Below, one piece after another: positions 1 through 10,754 of a stretch of 64,000 bases of DNA. The notes beneath the pieces were generated by a model that worked only from the letters and a program-made list of their open reading frames with translations, did not search any database and was not told where the DNA came from. The DNA comes from Actinomadura graeca (GTDB lineage: Bacteria > Actinomycetota > Actinomycetes > Streptosporangiales > Streptosporangiaceae). Position numbers and translations under genes: made by a program. The stretch is from NCBI RefSeq assembly GCF_019175365.1, contig NZ_CP059572.1:3534001-3598000 (forward strand), given 5' to 3'. Position 1 is the first letter of the stretch. Every line of letters starts with the position of its first letter.

Positions 1-365
1 TGGTGGGCGATGGTCACGTGCGGGTGGAACGGGAAGTCGAGCGGCCGGGCGAGCGGCCCCGACGCAATTAGCGCCTGAAGGCGTTCGCAATCGTCGATCC
101 CCTCACCCAAGGCCACGAACACGACCGGGGACACGGGTCGGAACGTTCCGCTACCACGCAACCGGATATGGAAGGGCCGCTCCTTGCGGGCGATGTCCAG
201 CAGGTGCGCCTCGATGGCGTCCAGCTCCACCCCGTCCACCTCTGTGGGCGGCAGGAGGGTGATGTGGGTCGGGATCGCACCGGCGAGCGGGTCGCCATAG
301 GAGGCGCGCTTGCCCTGGAGCAGCGCGCCGTAGGGGTCCGGGATCGGGATGGCCACCCCGATCAT
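1..365 (-). CDS. 2'-5' RNA ligase family protein (ThpR-like), 3' end outside window
   Basis: The 121 visible residues begin with M-I-G-V-A-I-P and carry both phosphoesterase-superfamily motifs: THITLL near residue 31 and HVTIAH at the window edge. These two HxT motifs form the catalytic pair of 2'-5' RNA ligase/cyclic phosphodiesterase (2H) enzymes. The protein is cut off by the window boundary just after the second motif. The start lies 50 bp downstream of the trpS stop in the same direction, with GGCGAGG upstream, so it probably shares a transcript with trpS. In bacteria this family hydrolyses or ligates 2',5' RNA ends in vitro, but its cellular role is poorly defined. Confidence 0.85.
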   Translation of the reverse strand, partial: MIGVAIPIPDPYGALLQGKRASYGDPLAGAIPTHITLLPPTEVDGVELDAIEAHLLDIARKERPFHIRLRGSGTFRPVSPVVFVALGEGIDDCERLQALIASGPLARPLDFPFHPHVTIAH

Positions 366-414
366 GCGGACCCTCGCCGGAGGCGCGCCCGTCCCGGGCG
401 CCTCGGCCGCCCTC

Positions 415-1551
415 TCAGTGACCACGTCCCCCGGATCCCAGCCCCACGAAGCCCACCCGCTCGCGGACGGTCTCCATCGTCCGGGACGCGACGTGCGAGG
501 CGCGGACGGCGCCCTGCGCGAGGAGCCGGTCGAGCTGCTCCTCGTCGTCGAGCAGCATGAGGGTGCGCTCCCTGATCGGCGTGAACGTGTCCAGGACGAC
601 CTGCGCGAGGTCCTTCTTGAACTGGCCGTAGCCCGCCCCGGCGTACCGGGCCTCCAGGTCGGCGACGGACGTCCCCTCCAGCGCCGAGTAGATCCGCAGC
701 AGGTTCGTGACGCCGGCCTTCTTCTCCTCGTCGTAGACCACCTCGGAGCCCGTGTCGGTCACCGCGCGCATGATCTTCTTGCGCATCGGGCCCGGGTCCT
801 CCAGGACGTCGATGATGCCCTGCGGCGAGGACGCCGACTTGCTCATCTTCGCGGTCGGCTCCTGGAGGTCGGTGATCTTCGCGGCGTCCTCGGGGATGAA
901 CGCCTCCGGGAGGACGAACGTCTCGCCGAACCGGTGGTTGAAGCGCCCGGCGAGCGTGCGGGTGAGCTCCAGGTGCTGCCGCTGGTCCTCGCCGACCGGC
1001 ACGCGCAGGGCCCTGCCGTCCGGACCCGGCTCGGGCGTGTAGAGCAGGATGTCGGCCGCCTGGAGGATCGGGTAGGTGAACAGCCCGACGCTGGTGCCCG
1101 CCGTCCCCTGCTTGGACGACTTGTCCTTGAACTGGGTCATCCGCCCGGCCTCGCCGAACCCGGTGAGGCAGCCGAGGACCCACGCCAGCTCCGCGTGCTC
1201 GGGGACGTGGCTCTGCACGAAAACGGTCGCCCGCTCGGGGTCCACGCCCATCGCGAACAGCTGCGCCGCGGCGACCTTCGTGCGGCGGCGCAGGACGGCC
1301 GGGTCGTGCTCGACCGTGATCGCGTGCAGGTCCACCACGCAGTAGAACGCGTCGTGCGAGTCCTGCATCGCGACCCACTGCCGCAGAGCGCCCAGGTAGT
1401 TGCCGAGGTGGAACGAGTCGGCGGTCGGCTGGATGCCGGACAGCACGCGGGGGGCGGCGGTGTCGCGCGGGACGGCGGTGACGCTCCGCGCGGCGGTGTC
1501 GGCGGGCCGCGCGGCGGTGCCGGCGGGGCTGGGCGCTTCGGGCATGTGCAC
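415..1551 (-). CDS. trpS: tryptophan-tRNA ligase
   Basis: A class Ic aminoacyl-tRNA synthetase that charges tRNA-Trp in the cytoplasm. The HIGH-type signature appears as HLGN (residues 48-51) after RVLSGIQPT, and KMSKS is at residues 235-239. The motif [10 protein letters not shown] of the dimeric TrpRS family is also present. At 378 aa it is longer than the usual ~335 aa because of a ~35-residue Ala/Pro/Thr-rich N-terminal extension before the Rossmann domain; either of two early ATGs could be used. It follows the CBS-domain gene by 12 bp and precedes the 2'-5' RNA ligase gene, so the three look like one operon. Confidence 0.97.
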   Translation of the reverse strand: MHMPEAPSPAGTAARPADTAARSVTAVPRDTAAPRVLSGIQPTADSFHLGNYLGALRQWVAMQDSHDAFYCVVDLHAITVEHDPAVLRRRTKVAAAQLFAMGVDPERATVFVQSHVPEHAELAWVLGCLTGFGEAGRMTQFKDKSSKQGTAGTSVGLFTYPILQAADILLYTPEPGPDGRALRVPVGEDQRQHLELTRTLAGRFNHRFGETFVLPEAFIPEDAAKITDLQEPTAKMSKSASSPQGIIDVLEDPGPMRKKIMRAVTDTGSEVVYDEEKKAGVTNLLRIYSALEGTSVADLEARYAGAGYGQFKKDLAQVVLDTFTPIRERTLMLLDDEEQLDRLLAQGAVRASHVASRTMETVRERVGFVGLGSGGRGH

Positions 1552-1563
1552 GGACCGATTCTC

Positions 1564-2559
1564 TCAGGTGCCGCCGGACCCGTTCGGGGCAGGCGTCTCT
1601 CGCGGTGCGACCGCCCGCGGGGTCGCAGGCGGCGGCGCGGGCGCCGACGGTAGGAGCTGCGGCGTCGCCCGCGGTGTGACGCGCACGCGGGCCACCCGCC
1701 GGCCGTCCATCAGGGCGACGGCGAGCAGCCGCCCCCCGGCCTCCACCGAGTCGCCCTTCGCGGGCACCCGGCCGAGGACGGCCATGATGTGGCCGGCGAC
1801 CGTCTCGTAGGGCCCGGCGGGCAGCCGGATCCCGGTCTCGGCGGCGAAGTCGTCGAGGTTGAGCAGGCCGTCGACCTCGACCACGCCGCCGTGCAGGCGC
1901 CGAGCCTGCGCGTCCTGCACATCATATTCATCGCGAATGTCGCCGATCAGCTCCTCCACGAGGTCCTCCAGCGTGACGATCCCGGCGACGCCGCCGTACT
2001 CGTCCATGACGATCGCAAGATGGCAGCCCTCGCGGCGCATCTCCGACAGAGCGGGCAGAACCCGCTTGGAGGACGGCAGGAACTTCACCGGGCGGGCCAG
2101 CTCCCCCACGGGCCCGTCCTCGCCCGGCGGGTCGGGGACGCCGGCCGGCAGCAGGTCCCTGATGTGGACGAAGCCGATCACCTCGTCGTGGGAGTCGCGG
2201 CAGACCGGGAACCGCGAGTGCGGACTGCCCGCCGCCACCCGCGCCGCCGCCCGCAGCGGCAGCCCCGCGTCCAGGAACTCGACCTCCGTGCGCGGGACGA
2301 GCACCTCCCGCAGCGGCCGCTCCCCCGCCGCGAACACCTCCCCGATCAGCGCCCGCTCGTCCGCGGTGATCAGGGTGTTCTCCGCGACGAGCGCCCGCAT
2401 CCGCTCGGCGGTCAGCTCCTCGCGCAGCGCCCCCGGGTCGCCGCCCGCGAGCCGCACCACGAGGTCGGCCGAGCCCGACAGCAGCCAGATCAGCGGCCTG
2501 GCGAGCCGTCTCGGCGGCCGTGACCGCGGGTACCGCGGAGTCGGCGGCGTCCGGTCCAT
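1564..2559 (-). CDS. CorC/HlyC-like CBS-pair protein lacking the DUF21/CNNM membrane domain
   Basis: 331 aa. Residues ~85-140 and ~155-210 form a CBS pair (with the conserved VMDEYGGVAGIVTLEDLVEE stretch), followed by a CorC_HlyC transporter-associated domain to about residue 305. Actinobacterial 'hemolysin family' proteins of this type normally have an N-terminal DUF21 domain with about four membrane helices. Here only its last segment (RPLIWLLSGSADLVV, residues 21-35) remains before the acidic-helix region, so the protein is roughly 100-130 residues short. No in-frame membrane segment exists upstream, where the divergent galE begins 86 bp away. It may be a soluble regulator like E. coli CorC or an N-terminally truncated transporter. 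trpS follows by 12 bp. Confidence 0.8.
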   Translation of the reverse strand: MDRTPPTPRYPRSRPPRRLARPLIWLLSGSADLVVRLAGGDPGALREELTAERMRALVAENTLITADERALIGEVFAAGERPLREVLVPRTEVEFLDAGLPLRAAARVAAGSPHSRFPVCRDSHDEVIGFVHIRDLLPAGVPDPPGEDGPVGELARPVKFLPSSKRVLPALSEMRREGCHLAIVMDEYGGVAGIVTLEDLVEELIGDIRDEYDVQDAQARRLHGGVVEVDGLLNLDDFAAETGIRLPAGPYETVAGHIMAVLGRVPAKGDSVEAGGRLLAVALMDGRRVARVRVTPRATPQLLPSAPAPPPATPRAVAPRETPAPNGSGGT

Positions 2560-2644
2560 GGGTTGAACCTTCCCCGTTCGCGGTTCCGGCTAGCCTGGAA
2601 GATACCCCCGCCTGTCCCACAGCCGGTCCACTGGAGGTCCGTTC

Positions 2645-3598
2645 GTGAAGCTGCTCGTCACCGGAGGCGCCGGCTACATCGGCAGCGTCGTCTCCGCCCT
2701 GCTCCTGGAGGCGGGGCATGAGGTCGTCGTGCTGGACGACCTGTCCACCGGGCACGCGGACGCGGTGCCCGAGGGCGCGCGGCTGGTGCGCGGCACGCTG
2801 CGCGAGACGGCCGCGGACGTTCTGGGCGGCGCGGGCTTCGACGCGGTCCTGCACTTCGCCGCCAAGTCGCTGGTGGGCGAGTCGGTGGAGAAGCCCGGCC
2901 TGTACTGGGACAAGAACCTCGGCGAGTCCCTCGCGCTCCTTGAGGCGATGCGGGTCTCGGGCGTCCCGAGGATCGTGTTCTCCTCGACCGCCGCGACGTA
3001 CGGGGAGCCGGAGTCCACGCCGATCCTGGAGACCGACCCGACCCGTCCGACCAACCCGTACGGCGCGTCCAAGCTGGCGATCGACACCACGCTCGCCGAG
3101 TACGCCCGGCTGCACGGCATCGGCGGGGTGTCGCTGCGCTACTTCAACGTGGCGGGCGCCTACGGCCGGCAGGGCGAGCGGCACGCCGTCGAGACCCACC
3201 TGATCCCGAACGTGCTGAAGGTCGCGCAGGGCGACGGGGAGGCCGTCCACGTCTTCGGCGAGGACTACCCGACCCCGGACGGCACCTGCCTGCGCGACTA
3301 CATCCACGTCGCCGACCTCGGCCGCGCCCACCTGCTCGCGCTGGACGCCTGCGCGCCCGGCTCCCACCAGGTCTTCAACCTCGGCAGCGGCACCGGCAAC
3401 TCCGTCCGCGAGGTCATCGACGTCTGCCGCGAGGTCACCGGGCGGGAGATCCCCGCCGTGGTCGGGCCGCGCCGTCCCGGTGACCCGGCCGTCCTGGTGG
3501 CGTCCTCGGAGAAGATCAAGTCGCAGCTCGGCTGGAAGCCCGAGCGCGACCTGCGCGCCATGGTGTCGGACGCGTGGACGTTCCTGCGCTCGCGGTGA
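2645..3598 (+). CDS. galE: UDP-glucose 4-epimerase
   Basis: Extended short-chain dehydrogenase of 317 aa that interconverts UDP-galactose and UDP-glucose in the Leloir pathway. The NAD-binding GGAGYIG is at residues 7-13. The catalytic Ser/Thr is in FSSTAATYG (112-120) and the YxxxK pair is Y139/K143 in NPYGASK. The C-terminal part holds the substrate-binding [10 protein letters not shown] and the usual LGW(K)P ending. Length is close to the family norm. A GGAGGT ribosome-binding site precedes the ATG. The stop codon overlaps the galK start as GTGA, so the two genes are translationally coupled. Confidence 0.97.
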   Translation: MKLLVTGGAGYIGSVVSALLLEAGHEVVVLDDLSTGHADAVPEGARLVRGTLRETAADVLGGAGFDAVLHFAAKSLVGESVEKPGLYWDKNLGESLALLEAMRVSGVPRIVFSSTAATYGEPESTPILETDPTRPTNPYGASKLAIDTTLAEYARLHGIGGVSLRYFNVAGAYGRQGERHAVETHLIPNVLKVAQGDGEAVHVFGEDYPTPDGTCLRDYIHVADLGRAHLLALDACAPGSHQVFNLGSGTGNSVREVIDVCREVTGREIPAVVGPRRPGDPAVLVASSEKIKSQLGWKPERDLRAMVSDAWTFLRSR

Positions 3599-4773
3599 CG
3601 GGGACGGGGCACGGCGCGCTCATCACCGCGTTCTCCGAGGCGTACGGCCGTGCCCCGGACGGCGTCTGGCACGCCCCGGGGCGGGTCAACCTGATCGGCG
3701 AGCACACCGACTACAACGACGGCCTCGTCCTGCCGTTCGCGCTGCCACAGGGCGTGACCGTCGCCGCCGCGCGACGCGGTGACGGGGTCATCGAGGTCCG
3801 CTCGGCGCAGGCCGGCGGCGCCCCGGTCACCGCGCCCGTCGCGGGAGGGCCGGTGGTCTCCGAGGGCTGGCCGCCCGACCTGGCCTGGGCCGCCTACCCC
3901 GTCGGCGTCGCCCGCGTGCTGAACGCACACGCGACGGGCGGGCCCGCGGCGGGCGGCGCCTCCCTGATGATCGACTCTGACCTCCCCCAGGGCGCCGGGC
4001 TGGCCTCGTCCGCCGCGCTGGAGTGCGCCACCGCGCTCGCCCTCCGCGACCTGCACGGCGCCGGGATCGAGCGGGCCGACCTGGCGCGGCTCGCGCAGCG
4101 CGCCGAGAACGAGCAGGTCGGCGTGCCGTGCGGGCCCATGGACCAGTCGGCGTCGCTGCTCTGCACGCCCGGTCACGCGCTGATGCTCGACTGCCGCAGC
4201 GGCCTGTCGTCCCAGGTGCCGCTCGCCCTCGCCGACGCGGGCCTGGCGCTGCTGGTGGCCGACACGCGCGCGGACCACGCCCTGGCGGACGGCGAGTACG
4301 CCCGCCGCCGCGCCGAGTGCGAGGAGGCCGCGGCCCGGCTGGGCGTCGCCGCGCTGCGCGACGTGAAGGACCTCGCCGGGGCCCTCGGCACGCTCCGCGA
4401 CCCGGTGCTGCGCCGCCGCGTCCAGCACGTCGTGACCGAGAACCACCGCGTGGAGGCCGTCGCCGGACTGCTGCGCGCGGGGGCCGTCGCCGAGCTTGGC
4501 TCCCTCCTGAACGCCTCGCACCTGTCCCTGCGCGACCAGTTCCAGGTCTCCTGGCCCGAGGCCGACGCCGCCGTGGACGCGGCGGTCCGGGCCGGTGCCC
4601 GCGGCGGCCGGATGGTCGGCGGCGGATTCGGCGGCTCGGTGATCGTCCTCACGGGCGCCGACCGGGCCGGACGGGTCCGCGACGCGATCACGGCGGTCTA
4701 CGAGGGACGCGACTGGGCGGAGCCGCGCTTCCTCGACGCCACACCGTCCGCAGGCGCCCGCCGCATCCACTGA
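3595..4773 (+). CDS. galK: galactokinase
   Basis: GHMP-family kinase that phosphorylates galactose at C1 with ATP. It shows the galactokinase signature [14 protein letters not shown] (about residues 29-42), the ATP loop [14 protein letters not shown], and the C-terminal GGGFGGSVI motif. I place the start at the GTG at 3595, which overlaps the galE stop as GTGA and gives 392 aa, about the family length; an in-frame ATG at 3574 would give 7 more residues but overlaps galE by 25 nt. galE and galK form a two-gene galactose operon; galT is not in this window. Confidence 0.95.
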   Translation: MTGTGHGALITAFSEAYGRAPDGVWHAPGRVNLIGEHTDYNDGLVLPFALPQGVTVAAARRGDGVIEVRSAQAGGAPVTAPVAGGPVVSEGWPPDLAWAAYPVGVARVLNAHATGGPAAGGASLMIDSDLPQGAGLASSAALECATALALRDLHGAGIERADLARLAQRAENEQVGVPCGPMDQSASLLCTPGHALMLDCRSGLSSQVPLALADAGLALLVADTRADHALADGEYARRRAECEEAAARLGVAALRDVKDLAGALGTLRDPVLRRRVQHVVTENHRVEAVAGLLRAGAVAELGSLLNASHLSLRDQFQVSWPEADAAVDAAVRAGARGGRMVGGGFGGSVIVLTGADRAGRVRDAITAVYEGRDWAEPRFLDATPSAGARRIH

Positions 4774-4819
4774 CCCACGAGGCGGCAATGCCCCATGGCA
4801 CCCCAACGCCCCGCGGGGG

Positions 4820-7603
4820 TCAGCCCATCGCGGATCTGATGTCGTTGAGGAGGGCCGTCGCCTCCTCGGCCGGGCCGGTCTCCTCCAGGACGCGGAAGCC
4901 GTCGACGGCGGCGGCCGCGTGGGTCTCGGCGTCGGCGAGGCGTCCGGCCTGGGCGAGGACGCGGGCCTGGTCGAAGGAGACCAGCGCCGTCTCCCAGATC
5001 CTGGCGGGCTCGTCGCCCGGCGGCAGCCCGGCCAGCGCCTCGCGGGCCGTCTCCATCGCGGTGACGGCCCCGGGCGTCTCGCCGGACCACAGCAGGCACA
5101 TCGCCGCGCGGCGCCTGGTGCGCACCACGCCGTGCGGGTCGGGGGCCTCGGCGTAGGCGTCGGCGGCGTCGGCGAACCGCCCGGCGGCCACGGCGTCCTT
5201 GTCCAGGTTCGTCAGGACCTCCGCGGACTGCTCCAGGAAGTGCCCGGCCGCGCCGTGCTGCCCGTCCTTCGCCGCGTCCTCGGCGAGGGAGGCGAACAGC
5301 CCGGCGGCGTCCTCCTCGCCGAGCTCCTTCTGCGCGTGCGCGAGGACCAGGCGGCAGCGCCGCTCCGCGTCCTCCGCGACGGCGGGCAGGGCCTCCTCCG
5401 CGACCTCCGCGGCCTCCAGGTGGCGTCCGGCGGCGAGGTACCCGGCGGCCAGGTCCACCCGCAGGTAGGTGGCCTGTTCGTGCAGGCCCGCCGCCGTCCA
5501 GCCCGCGACGGCCTCGGCGAGGTCGGCGACGGCCTCGGCGGGACGGTCGCCGACGAGCAGCGTGAGGCCGCGCTCGGCGTGCGCCGCCGTGAGCAGCGGC
5601 GACGGGCCCGGCAGCGTCTCGATCACCTCGCCGAGGACGGCCAGCACCTCCGCACCGGGATCCTCCCCCGCGGGCGGCGCGTCAGGGCCCTCGGCATGTG
5701 CCAGCTGGTTCAGGGTCTGGGAGAGCAGCAGCGCCGGTCGGGCCATCGGCTCCGGGTCGCCCGCCTCGCGCGCCGCGGCGACGCCCGCTCGCAGCACCGC
5801 GACCGCTTCGCCGACGTCACCGGCCATCAGCAGCGCGCTCCCCCGCAGGAACGCGACCTCCCCCGCGTCACCGGGCGAGTCATCGGGGGCGATCCGGTCC
5901 AGCGCGGCCCCGGCGTCGGCGGGGCGCCCGAGGTCGAGGAAGGCGCGGGCCAGCCGGACGAGCGCGATCGTGCCGTCGCCGTCGCCGGTCGGATGCGCGG
6001 CGAAGTGATCGGCGGCCGCCTCCAGCTCGGCGAGCCCCGTCACAACGTCGGCCCCGCCGCCGCCACTTTCCACAGCGCCCGTCTCCACAGCGCCCGTCTC
6101 CACGGCGCCGGGCTCCACGGCGCCGGGCTGGGCGGGGCCGCGGTCGCGCGCCTGCACGCGCGCGGCGCCGAGGCGGCTGAGCGTGCGGTACCGCCGCGTC
6201 TGCTCGCCCAGCCCGGCGAACAGGCCCGCCGCCTCCTCCCAGCAGACGATCGCGCCCGCGAAGTCGCCCTGGAACGCCAGGAGACCGCCCTGGCCGTCCA
6301 CGCGGCGGGCCCGCTGCATCGGCGTCGGCTCCGTCGTCTCGGCGACCTCGTCGAACCGCCGCCACCGCGCCGCCGCACCGGGCATGTCACGGCGGAGGCG
6401 GCGCCGGTCGGCCTCGTCCAGCAGCGCGTCCAGGTCCGTCTCGGAGGACAGGTCGGCGGCCTCCGGTGCGGGGGCCGGGGACGGCGCGCGGCGGCGCCGG
6501 TGGTGCTCGCCGAGCGGCAGGAACTCGACGATCGGCTCGGCCTCCAGGATCGCCCGGATCAGGTCCCCTTGGCAGGACGTGCCGTTGCGGGCGTCGAACC
6601 GCTCCGCCAGTCCCGTCGCGACCCCGGCCAGGTCCGCGCCCAGCTCCGCCAGCGGCACGTCCGCCGCCGCGCGGTCCCCGAACCCGGGACGGCGGACGGT
6701 CGCCGCGCCGTGCCCGGCGTCCGTCAGCCGCCGCAGCACCAGCGACGCCGCCGCCGCGAACCGCATCCCGATGTGCGGGCTCGGCGCCCGGTCGAGCCAG
6801 CCCAGGTGCCGTTGGACGATCTCCAGTGCGCGCGCCTCGTTCCCGGTGTCGGCGCAGAACCGCAGGTGGTCGGCGATTTCGTCCAGGTCGGCGAGCTGCG
6901 TCCGGTGCACCCGGTACGCGCGGCGGTGCGCGTCGCGGGCCTCCTCGGTGCGGCCCGTCCGCAGATACACCGGCAGCAACGCGGTCTGGATGCCCTGCGG
7001 CTGCTCGGCGCAGTTCAGCTCCTCGCCCAGGACCGGCGCCGCGACCTCGAACGCCTCCTCGTACCGCCCGTACCGGACCAGGTGCTCCACCATGCTGGTC
7101 GGGTCGCAGCCCGCGCAGTCCGACAGCTCGTCGCGCGGCGCGGCCCGCCACTTCAGGTACCAGTCGTCCGCCGACGCGTCGCCGACGTGCAACGCGACCG
7201 CGTTGCGGTAGTGGTACACCGCCTGGAGGCTGTACCCGGCCTCGCGGTAGCGGCGCTCCATGTCGTCCAGCACCCGGTGGGTGCGGTCGAGGGGGATCTC
7301 GGGGAACTGCGTCAGCGAGTTGACGATCGCCTTCATCTGCCAGAGCAGGCGGCGCGTCCCCTCGAAGCGGCCGGGGTCGCGGTCGTTGTCGGCCATCGTC
7401 CGGCTGAACGTCGCGAACGCCTTCGCGGGCTCGCCGCCGTACTGGTAGGCGTTGGTCAGCTGGAGCCGCACCCAGAACGCCTCTGTCTCGTCGCCCGCCG
7501 CCTCCGCCCGGCGCAGTGCGTCCTCCACAAGGATGGTCCGGGCCTCCCCGTAGGGCAGCTCCTGCGACCGGGCCATCAGGCCGCCGACGTCCTCCGTGCT
7601 CAC
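4820..7603 (-). CDS. large tetratricopeptide-repeat protein coupled to the HSP90 gene
   Basis: A 927-aa, Ala/Glu/Asp-rich, almost wholly helical soluble protein with no signal peptide or membrane segment. Repeated amphipathic helix pairs (for example AEAVADLAEAVAGW, YLAAGRHLEAAEVAEEAL, ARVLAQAGRLADAETHAAAAV) identify TPR arrays, mainly from residue ~530 to the end. The N-terminal half is also helical and contains ARxAGDETEAFWVRLQL. The GTG start at 7603 overlaps the upstream HSP90 stop as GTGA. Residues 492-511 are a low-complexity GAVE(P/T) repeat made by a 15-bp tandem repeat. I recall the HSP90-TPR neighbour pair from other actinomycetes. A client- or co-chaperone-like role for the TPR protein is inference. 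Confidence 0.85.
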   Translation of the reverse strand: MSTEDVGGLMARSQELPYGEARTILVEDALRRAEAAGDETEAFWVRLQLTNAYQYGGEPAKAFATFSRTMADNDRDPGRFEGTRRLLWQMKAIVNSLTQFPEIPLDRTHRVLDDMERRYREAGYSLQAVYHYRNAVALHVGDASADDWYLKWRAAPRDELSDCAGCDPTSMVEHLVRYGRYEEAFEVAAPVLGEELNCAEQPQGIQTALLPVYLRTGRTEEARDAHRRAYRVHRTQLADLDEIADHLRFCADTGNEARALEIVQRHLGWLDRAPSPHIGMRFAAAASLVLRRLTDAGHGAATVRRPGFGDRAAADVPLAELGADLAGVATGLAERFDARNGTSCQGDLIRAILEAEPIVEFLPLGEHHRRRRAPSPAPAPEAADLSSETDLDALLDEADRRRLRRDMPGAAARWRRFDEVAETTEPTPMQRARRVDGQGGLLAFQGDFAGAIVCWEEAAGLFAGLGEQTRRYRTLSRLGAARVQARDRGPAQPGAVEPGAVETGAVETGAVESGGGGADVVTGLAELEAAADHFAAHPTGDGDGTIALVRLARAFLDLGRPADAGAALDRIAPDDSPGDAGEVAFLRGSALLMAGDVGEAVAVLRAGVAAAREAGDPEPMARPALLLSQTLNQLAHAEGPDAPPAGEDPGAEVLAVLGEVIETLPGPSPLLTAAHAERGLTLLVGDRPAEAVADLAEAVAGWTAAGLHEQATYLRVDLAAGYLAAGRHLEAAEVAEEALPAVAEDAERRCRLVLAHAQKELGEEDAAGLFASLAEDAAKDGQHGAAGHFLEQSAEVLTNLDKDAVAAGRFADAADAYAEAPDPHGVVRTRRRAAMCLLWSGETPGAVTAMETAREALAGLPPGDEPARIWETALVSFDQARVLAQAGRLADAETHAAAAVDGFRVLEETGPAEEATALLNDIRSAMG
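6071..6130. repeat. 15-bp tandem repeat inside the TPR gene, 4 copies
   Basis: Four back-to-back 15-bp units, two of cacagcgcccgtctc and two of cacggcgccgggctb, encode GAVET/GAVEP on the minus strand. The unit is a multiple of three, so copy-number change would lengthen or shorten a linker between TPR blocks without a frameshift. Confidence 0.9.
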
Positions 7604-9366
7604 TCTCGGGCCTCCGGGGGGTGGACGGCCCACTCCAGCAGGCCGATGAACGAACGGTTCAGCACCGCGGTGTCGGCGGGCCTCAGCGGATGGTGGCCGA
7701 GCAGCAGCGCCTGCCCGTACAGCGCCTGGACGGCCGGCTCGACCGGCCCGTCCGCGCCGAGCGCGGTGATGCGGCGGGTCAGCGGGTTGCGGTGGTTGAG
7801 GACCAGCTGCGCGCGGTCGGCCACGGAGTGGGCGCCGACCGCGCCGAGGACGTCGGCCCACAGCTCGTCCGCCTCGTCCCGCGCCCGCGCCAGCTCGTCC
7901 TGGAACTGCGCGTCACGGCTGGTCAGGTACAACGCGGGCAGCGACGCCGGGTCGAAGTCGCGGACGACCACCTCGCAGCCGAGCCGCTCCACCGCCCGCT
8001 GCGCCGCGGCGAGGAAGGGCCGCAGCGCCAGCTCCACCGCGGGGTCGAGCGTCCCGAACGTGGTGGTCAGCTCCGCCGCGTCGAGCCTGCCCAGCCGGAT
8101 GTCCGGGTCCAGCCCCCGCAACCGCTCGATGATCTCCGGGTCGTGCACGTAGCCGCCGTTGACGAGCCCGACGCCCTGCGCGCCGGCGACCGCCGACAGC
8201 CGCCGGAACTCGTCCACGCTCGTGGTGAACCGGCCGTCCGGGTGGCGCCGCCGGAACTCCGCCAGCGTCATCGGCCCGGCGGACGTCTCGTAGTCCAGCC
8301 AGCGGTCCACGATCCGCAGCATGTCGTCGTCGTGCAGCGCCATCGCCTTCACGCCGAGCTGGTGCAGCCCGAGGAACCCGTCCAGCGCCGCCGGATCGGT
8401 CTCCGCCAGCTTCACCAGCCACTGCCGCAGGATCTCGCCCAGCCCGTCCCGGACCGACTCCAGCAGTTCGTCCTCGTAGAGCGCCTCACGGCTCGCGGTC
8501 GGCCGCAGCTCCCCCGCGTCGACGACGCAGCGGGCGAAGAACGCCCAGTCGGGCAGCAGCCCCTCCACGTTCTCCGCCAGCAGCATCCGCTTCAGGTAGA
8601 CGCGGTGCGCGGCGCGCGCGGACGGCGCGACCGGATGCGGCAGGACGAACGCGACGCCCGTCAGCCCCGCCTCCGGGACGTCCAGGTCGACCACGTCGAA
8701 CGGCGTGAAGCCGAACAGCTCCTCGCAGTACTCCTCCAGCGCACGCCGCCGCCCGGCCGGGTCGCGGTGGGCCGCCCGCCACACGGGACCGTCCCCGGCG
8801 ACCGGCACGCCGTCCACGGTCAGCTCGACCGGCAGCAGCGACCCGTACGTGCGGGCGAGGCCCGCCACCACCGGCGGGCTCAGCAGCTCCGCCGACCCCG
8901 GCCGCGCCCGGAGCGTGACCGTCGTGCCCGGCTCGTCGCGCTCGGCGGGCTCGACGCGGTAGCTGCCGCCGGACAGCCCCGTCCACCGCACCCCCGCGCC
9001 ACCGCGCGCGGACCGCGTCACCACCTCGATCTCGTCGGCGACGAGGAACGCCGACAGCAGCCCGATCCCGAACTGGCCGAGGAAGTCGTGCCGCGCGAAC
9101 CCGAGTTCGTCCCGCTTGGACGAGCGCCCGATCGTCGCGAGCAGGGTGTGGACCTCGTCCTCGGTGAGGCCGATCCCGTCGTCGTGGACGCGCAGGACAC
9201 CGCCGCCGGTCTCGATGGCGACCCGGCCGCCGTCACCGCGCGCGGTGATCGCGTCGACGGCGTTCTGCAGGAGTTCCCGCAGGTAGACGCGGGGACTGGC
9301 GTAGAGATGGCGGCTCAGCAGATCCACCACGCCGCGCAGATCGACCTGAAAAGCCTGTTCCGCCAC
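7600..9366 (-). CDS. HSP90-family (HtpG-like) ATP-dependent chaperone
   Basis: 588 aa with the GHKL ATPase fold. The N box is ELLQNAVDAI (about residue 28-37), the G1 box is DDGIGL, and the lid/G2 region contains GQFGIGLLSAFLV. A middle domain follows (YLKRMLLAENVEGLLPDWAFF, close to HtpG). It is shorter than E. coli HtpG (~624 aa), and the C-terminal dimerisation region is divergent. It ends ...HPPEARE, without the MEEVD tail by which eukaryotic cytosolic Hsp90 binds TPR proteins. The start is a GTG at 9366. It is the first gene of a two-gene operon; its stop overlaps the start of the TPR protein, which suggests both are made in fixed ratio. The family is the 'HSP90 family protein' of Streptomyces and relatives rather than classical HtpG. 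Confidence 0.93.
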   Translation of the reverse strand: MAEQAFQVDLRGVVDLLSRHLYASPRVYLRELLQNAVDAITARGDGGRVAIETGGGVLRVHDDGIGLTEDEVHTLLATIGRSSKRDELGFARHDFLGQFGIGLLSAFLVADEIEVVTRSARGGAGVRWTGLSGGSYRVEPAERDEPGTTVTLRARPGSAELLSPPVVAGLARTYGSLLPVELTVDGVPVAGDGPVWRAAHRDPAGRRRALEEYCEELFGFTPFDVVDLDVPEAGLTGVAFVLPHPVAPSARAAHRVYLKRMLLAENVEGLLPDWAFFARCVVDAGELRPTASREALYEDELLESVRDGLGEILRQWLVKLAETDPAALDGFLGLHQLGVKAMALHDDDMLRIVDRWLDYETSAGPMTLAEFRRRHPDGRFTTSVDEFRRLSAVAGAQGVGLVNGGYVHDPEIIERLRGLDPDIRLGRLDAAELTTTFGTLDPAVELALRPFLAAAQRAVERLGCEVVVRDFDPASLPALYLTSRDAQFQDELARARDEADELWADVLGAVGAHSVADRAQLVLNHRNPLTRRITALGADGPVEPAVQALYGQALLLGHHPLRPADTAVLNRSFIGLLEWAVHPPEARE

Positions 9367-9446
9367 CTGCCGCCTCCCCGATCACCTGATGGAGCGATCA
9401 CACCCTAGCGACCGGTACCGGCCTCTTGACCGTGTTTCTCACACGA

Positions 9447-9479
9447 ACGAGCCCCGGGCCTGACCGGCCCGGGGCTCGT
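9447..9479 (-). terminator. intrinsic hairpin terminator after mdh
   Basis: A perfect 14-bp inverted repeat, acgagccccgggcc / ggcccggggctcgt, with a 5-nt loop. It lies 48 bp beyond the mdh stop and before the HSP90 promoter region. It lacks a strong U tract, as is common in actinobacteria. Confidence 0.8.
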
Positions 9480-9527
9480 GCGGTGGTCGCGTGAAAAAGT
9501 GCGCAGACGGTCAGATCGCGCAGACGG

Positions 9528-10550
<1,023 letters not shown>

Positions 10551-10710
10551 TCAGGCGGCCATCCTTCGAACCCGACCACCCGAGAGCCGCGCCGCCGCGC
10601 CGAATCTCTCGCCGTCGAGATATACCGGGGTCAGGTTATCGCGCGCGCACCGCCCGCCTTCCCCCAGGTACCCGGACCGGCATGGCCGCCGCCCTCCCGC
10701 GAACACGGAA

Positions 10711-10738
10711 GGCCGTCCCGGAACCCTCCGGGACGGCC
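10711..10738 (-). terminator. intrinsic hairpin terminator after icd
   Basis: A 12-bp perfect stem ggccgtcccgga / tccgggacggcc with a 4-nt loop, 16 bp beyond the icd stop codon on the minus strand. Confidence 0.8.
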
Positions 10739-10754
10739 CTTCGAGGGGACGGGA

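Noticed and set aside
349..1653. 434-aa open frame opposite trpS
   Set aside because: Arg/Gly/Ala-rich shadow of the trpS coding strand; trpS has every family motif in the other orientation.
4919..8152. 1077-aa open frame on the plus strand across the TPR and HSP90 genes
   Set aside because: High GC keeps antisense frames open; the composition is that of a shadow and both minus-strand genes are well supported.
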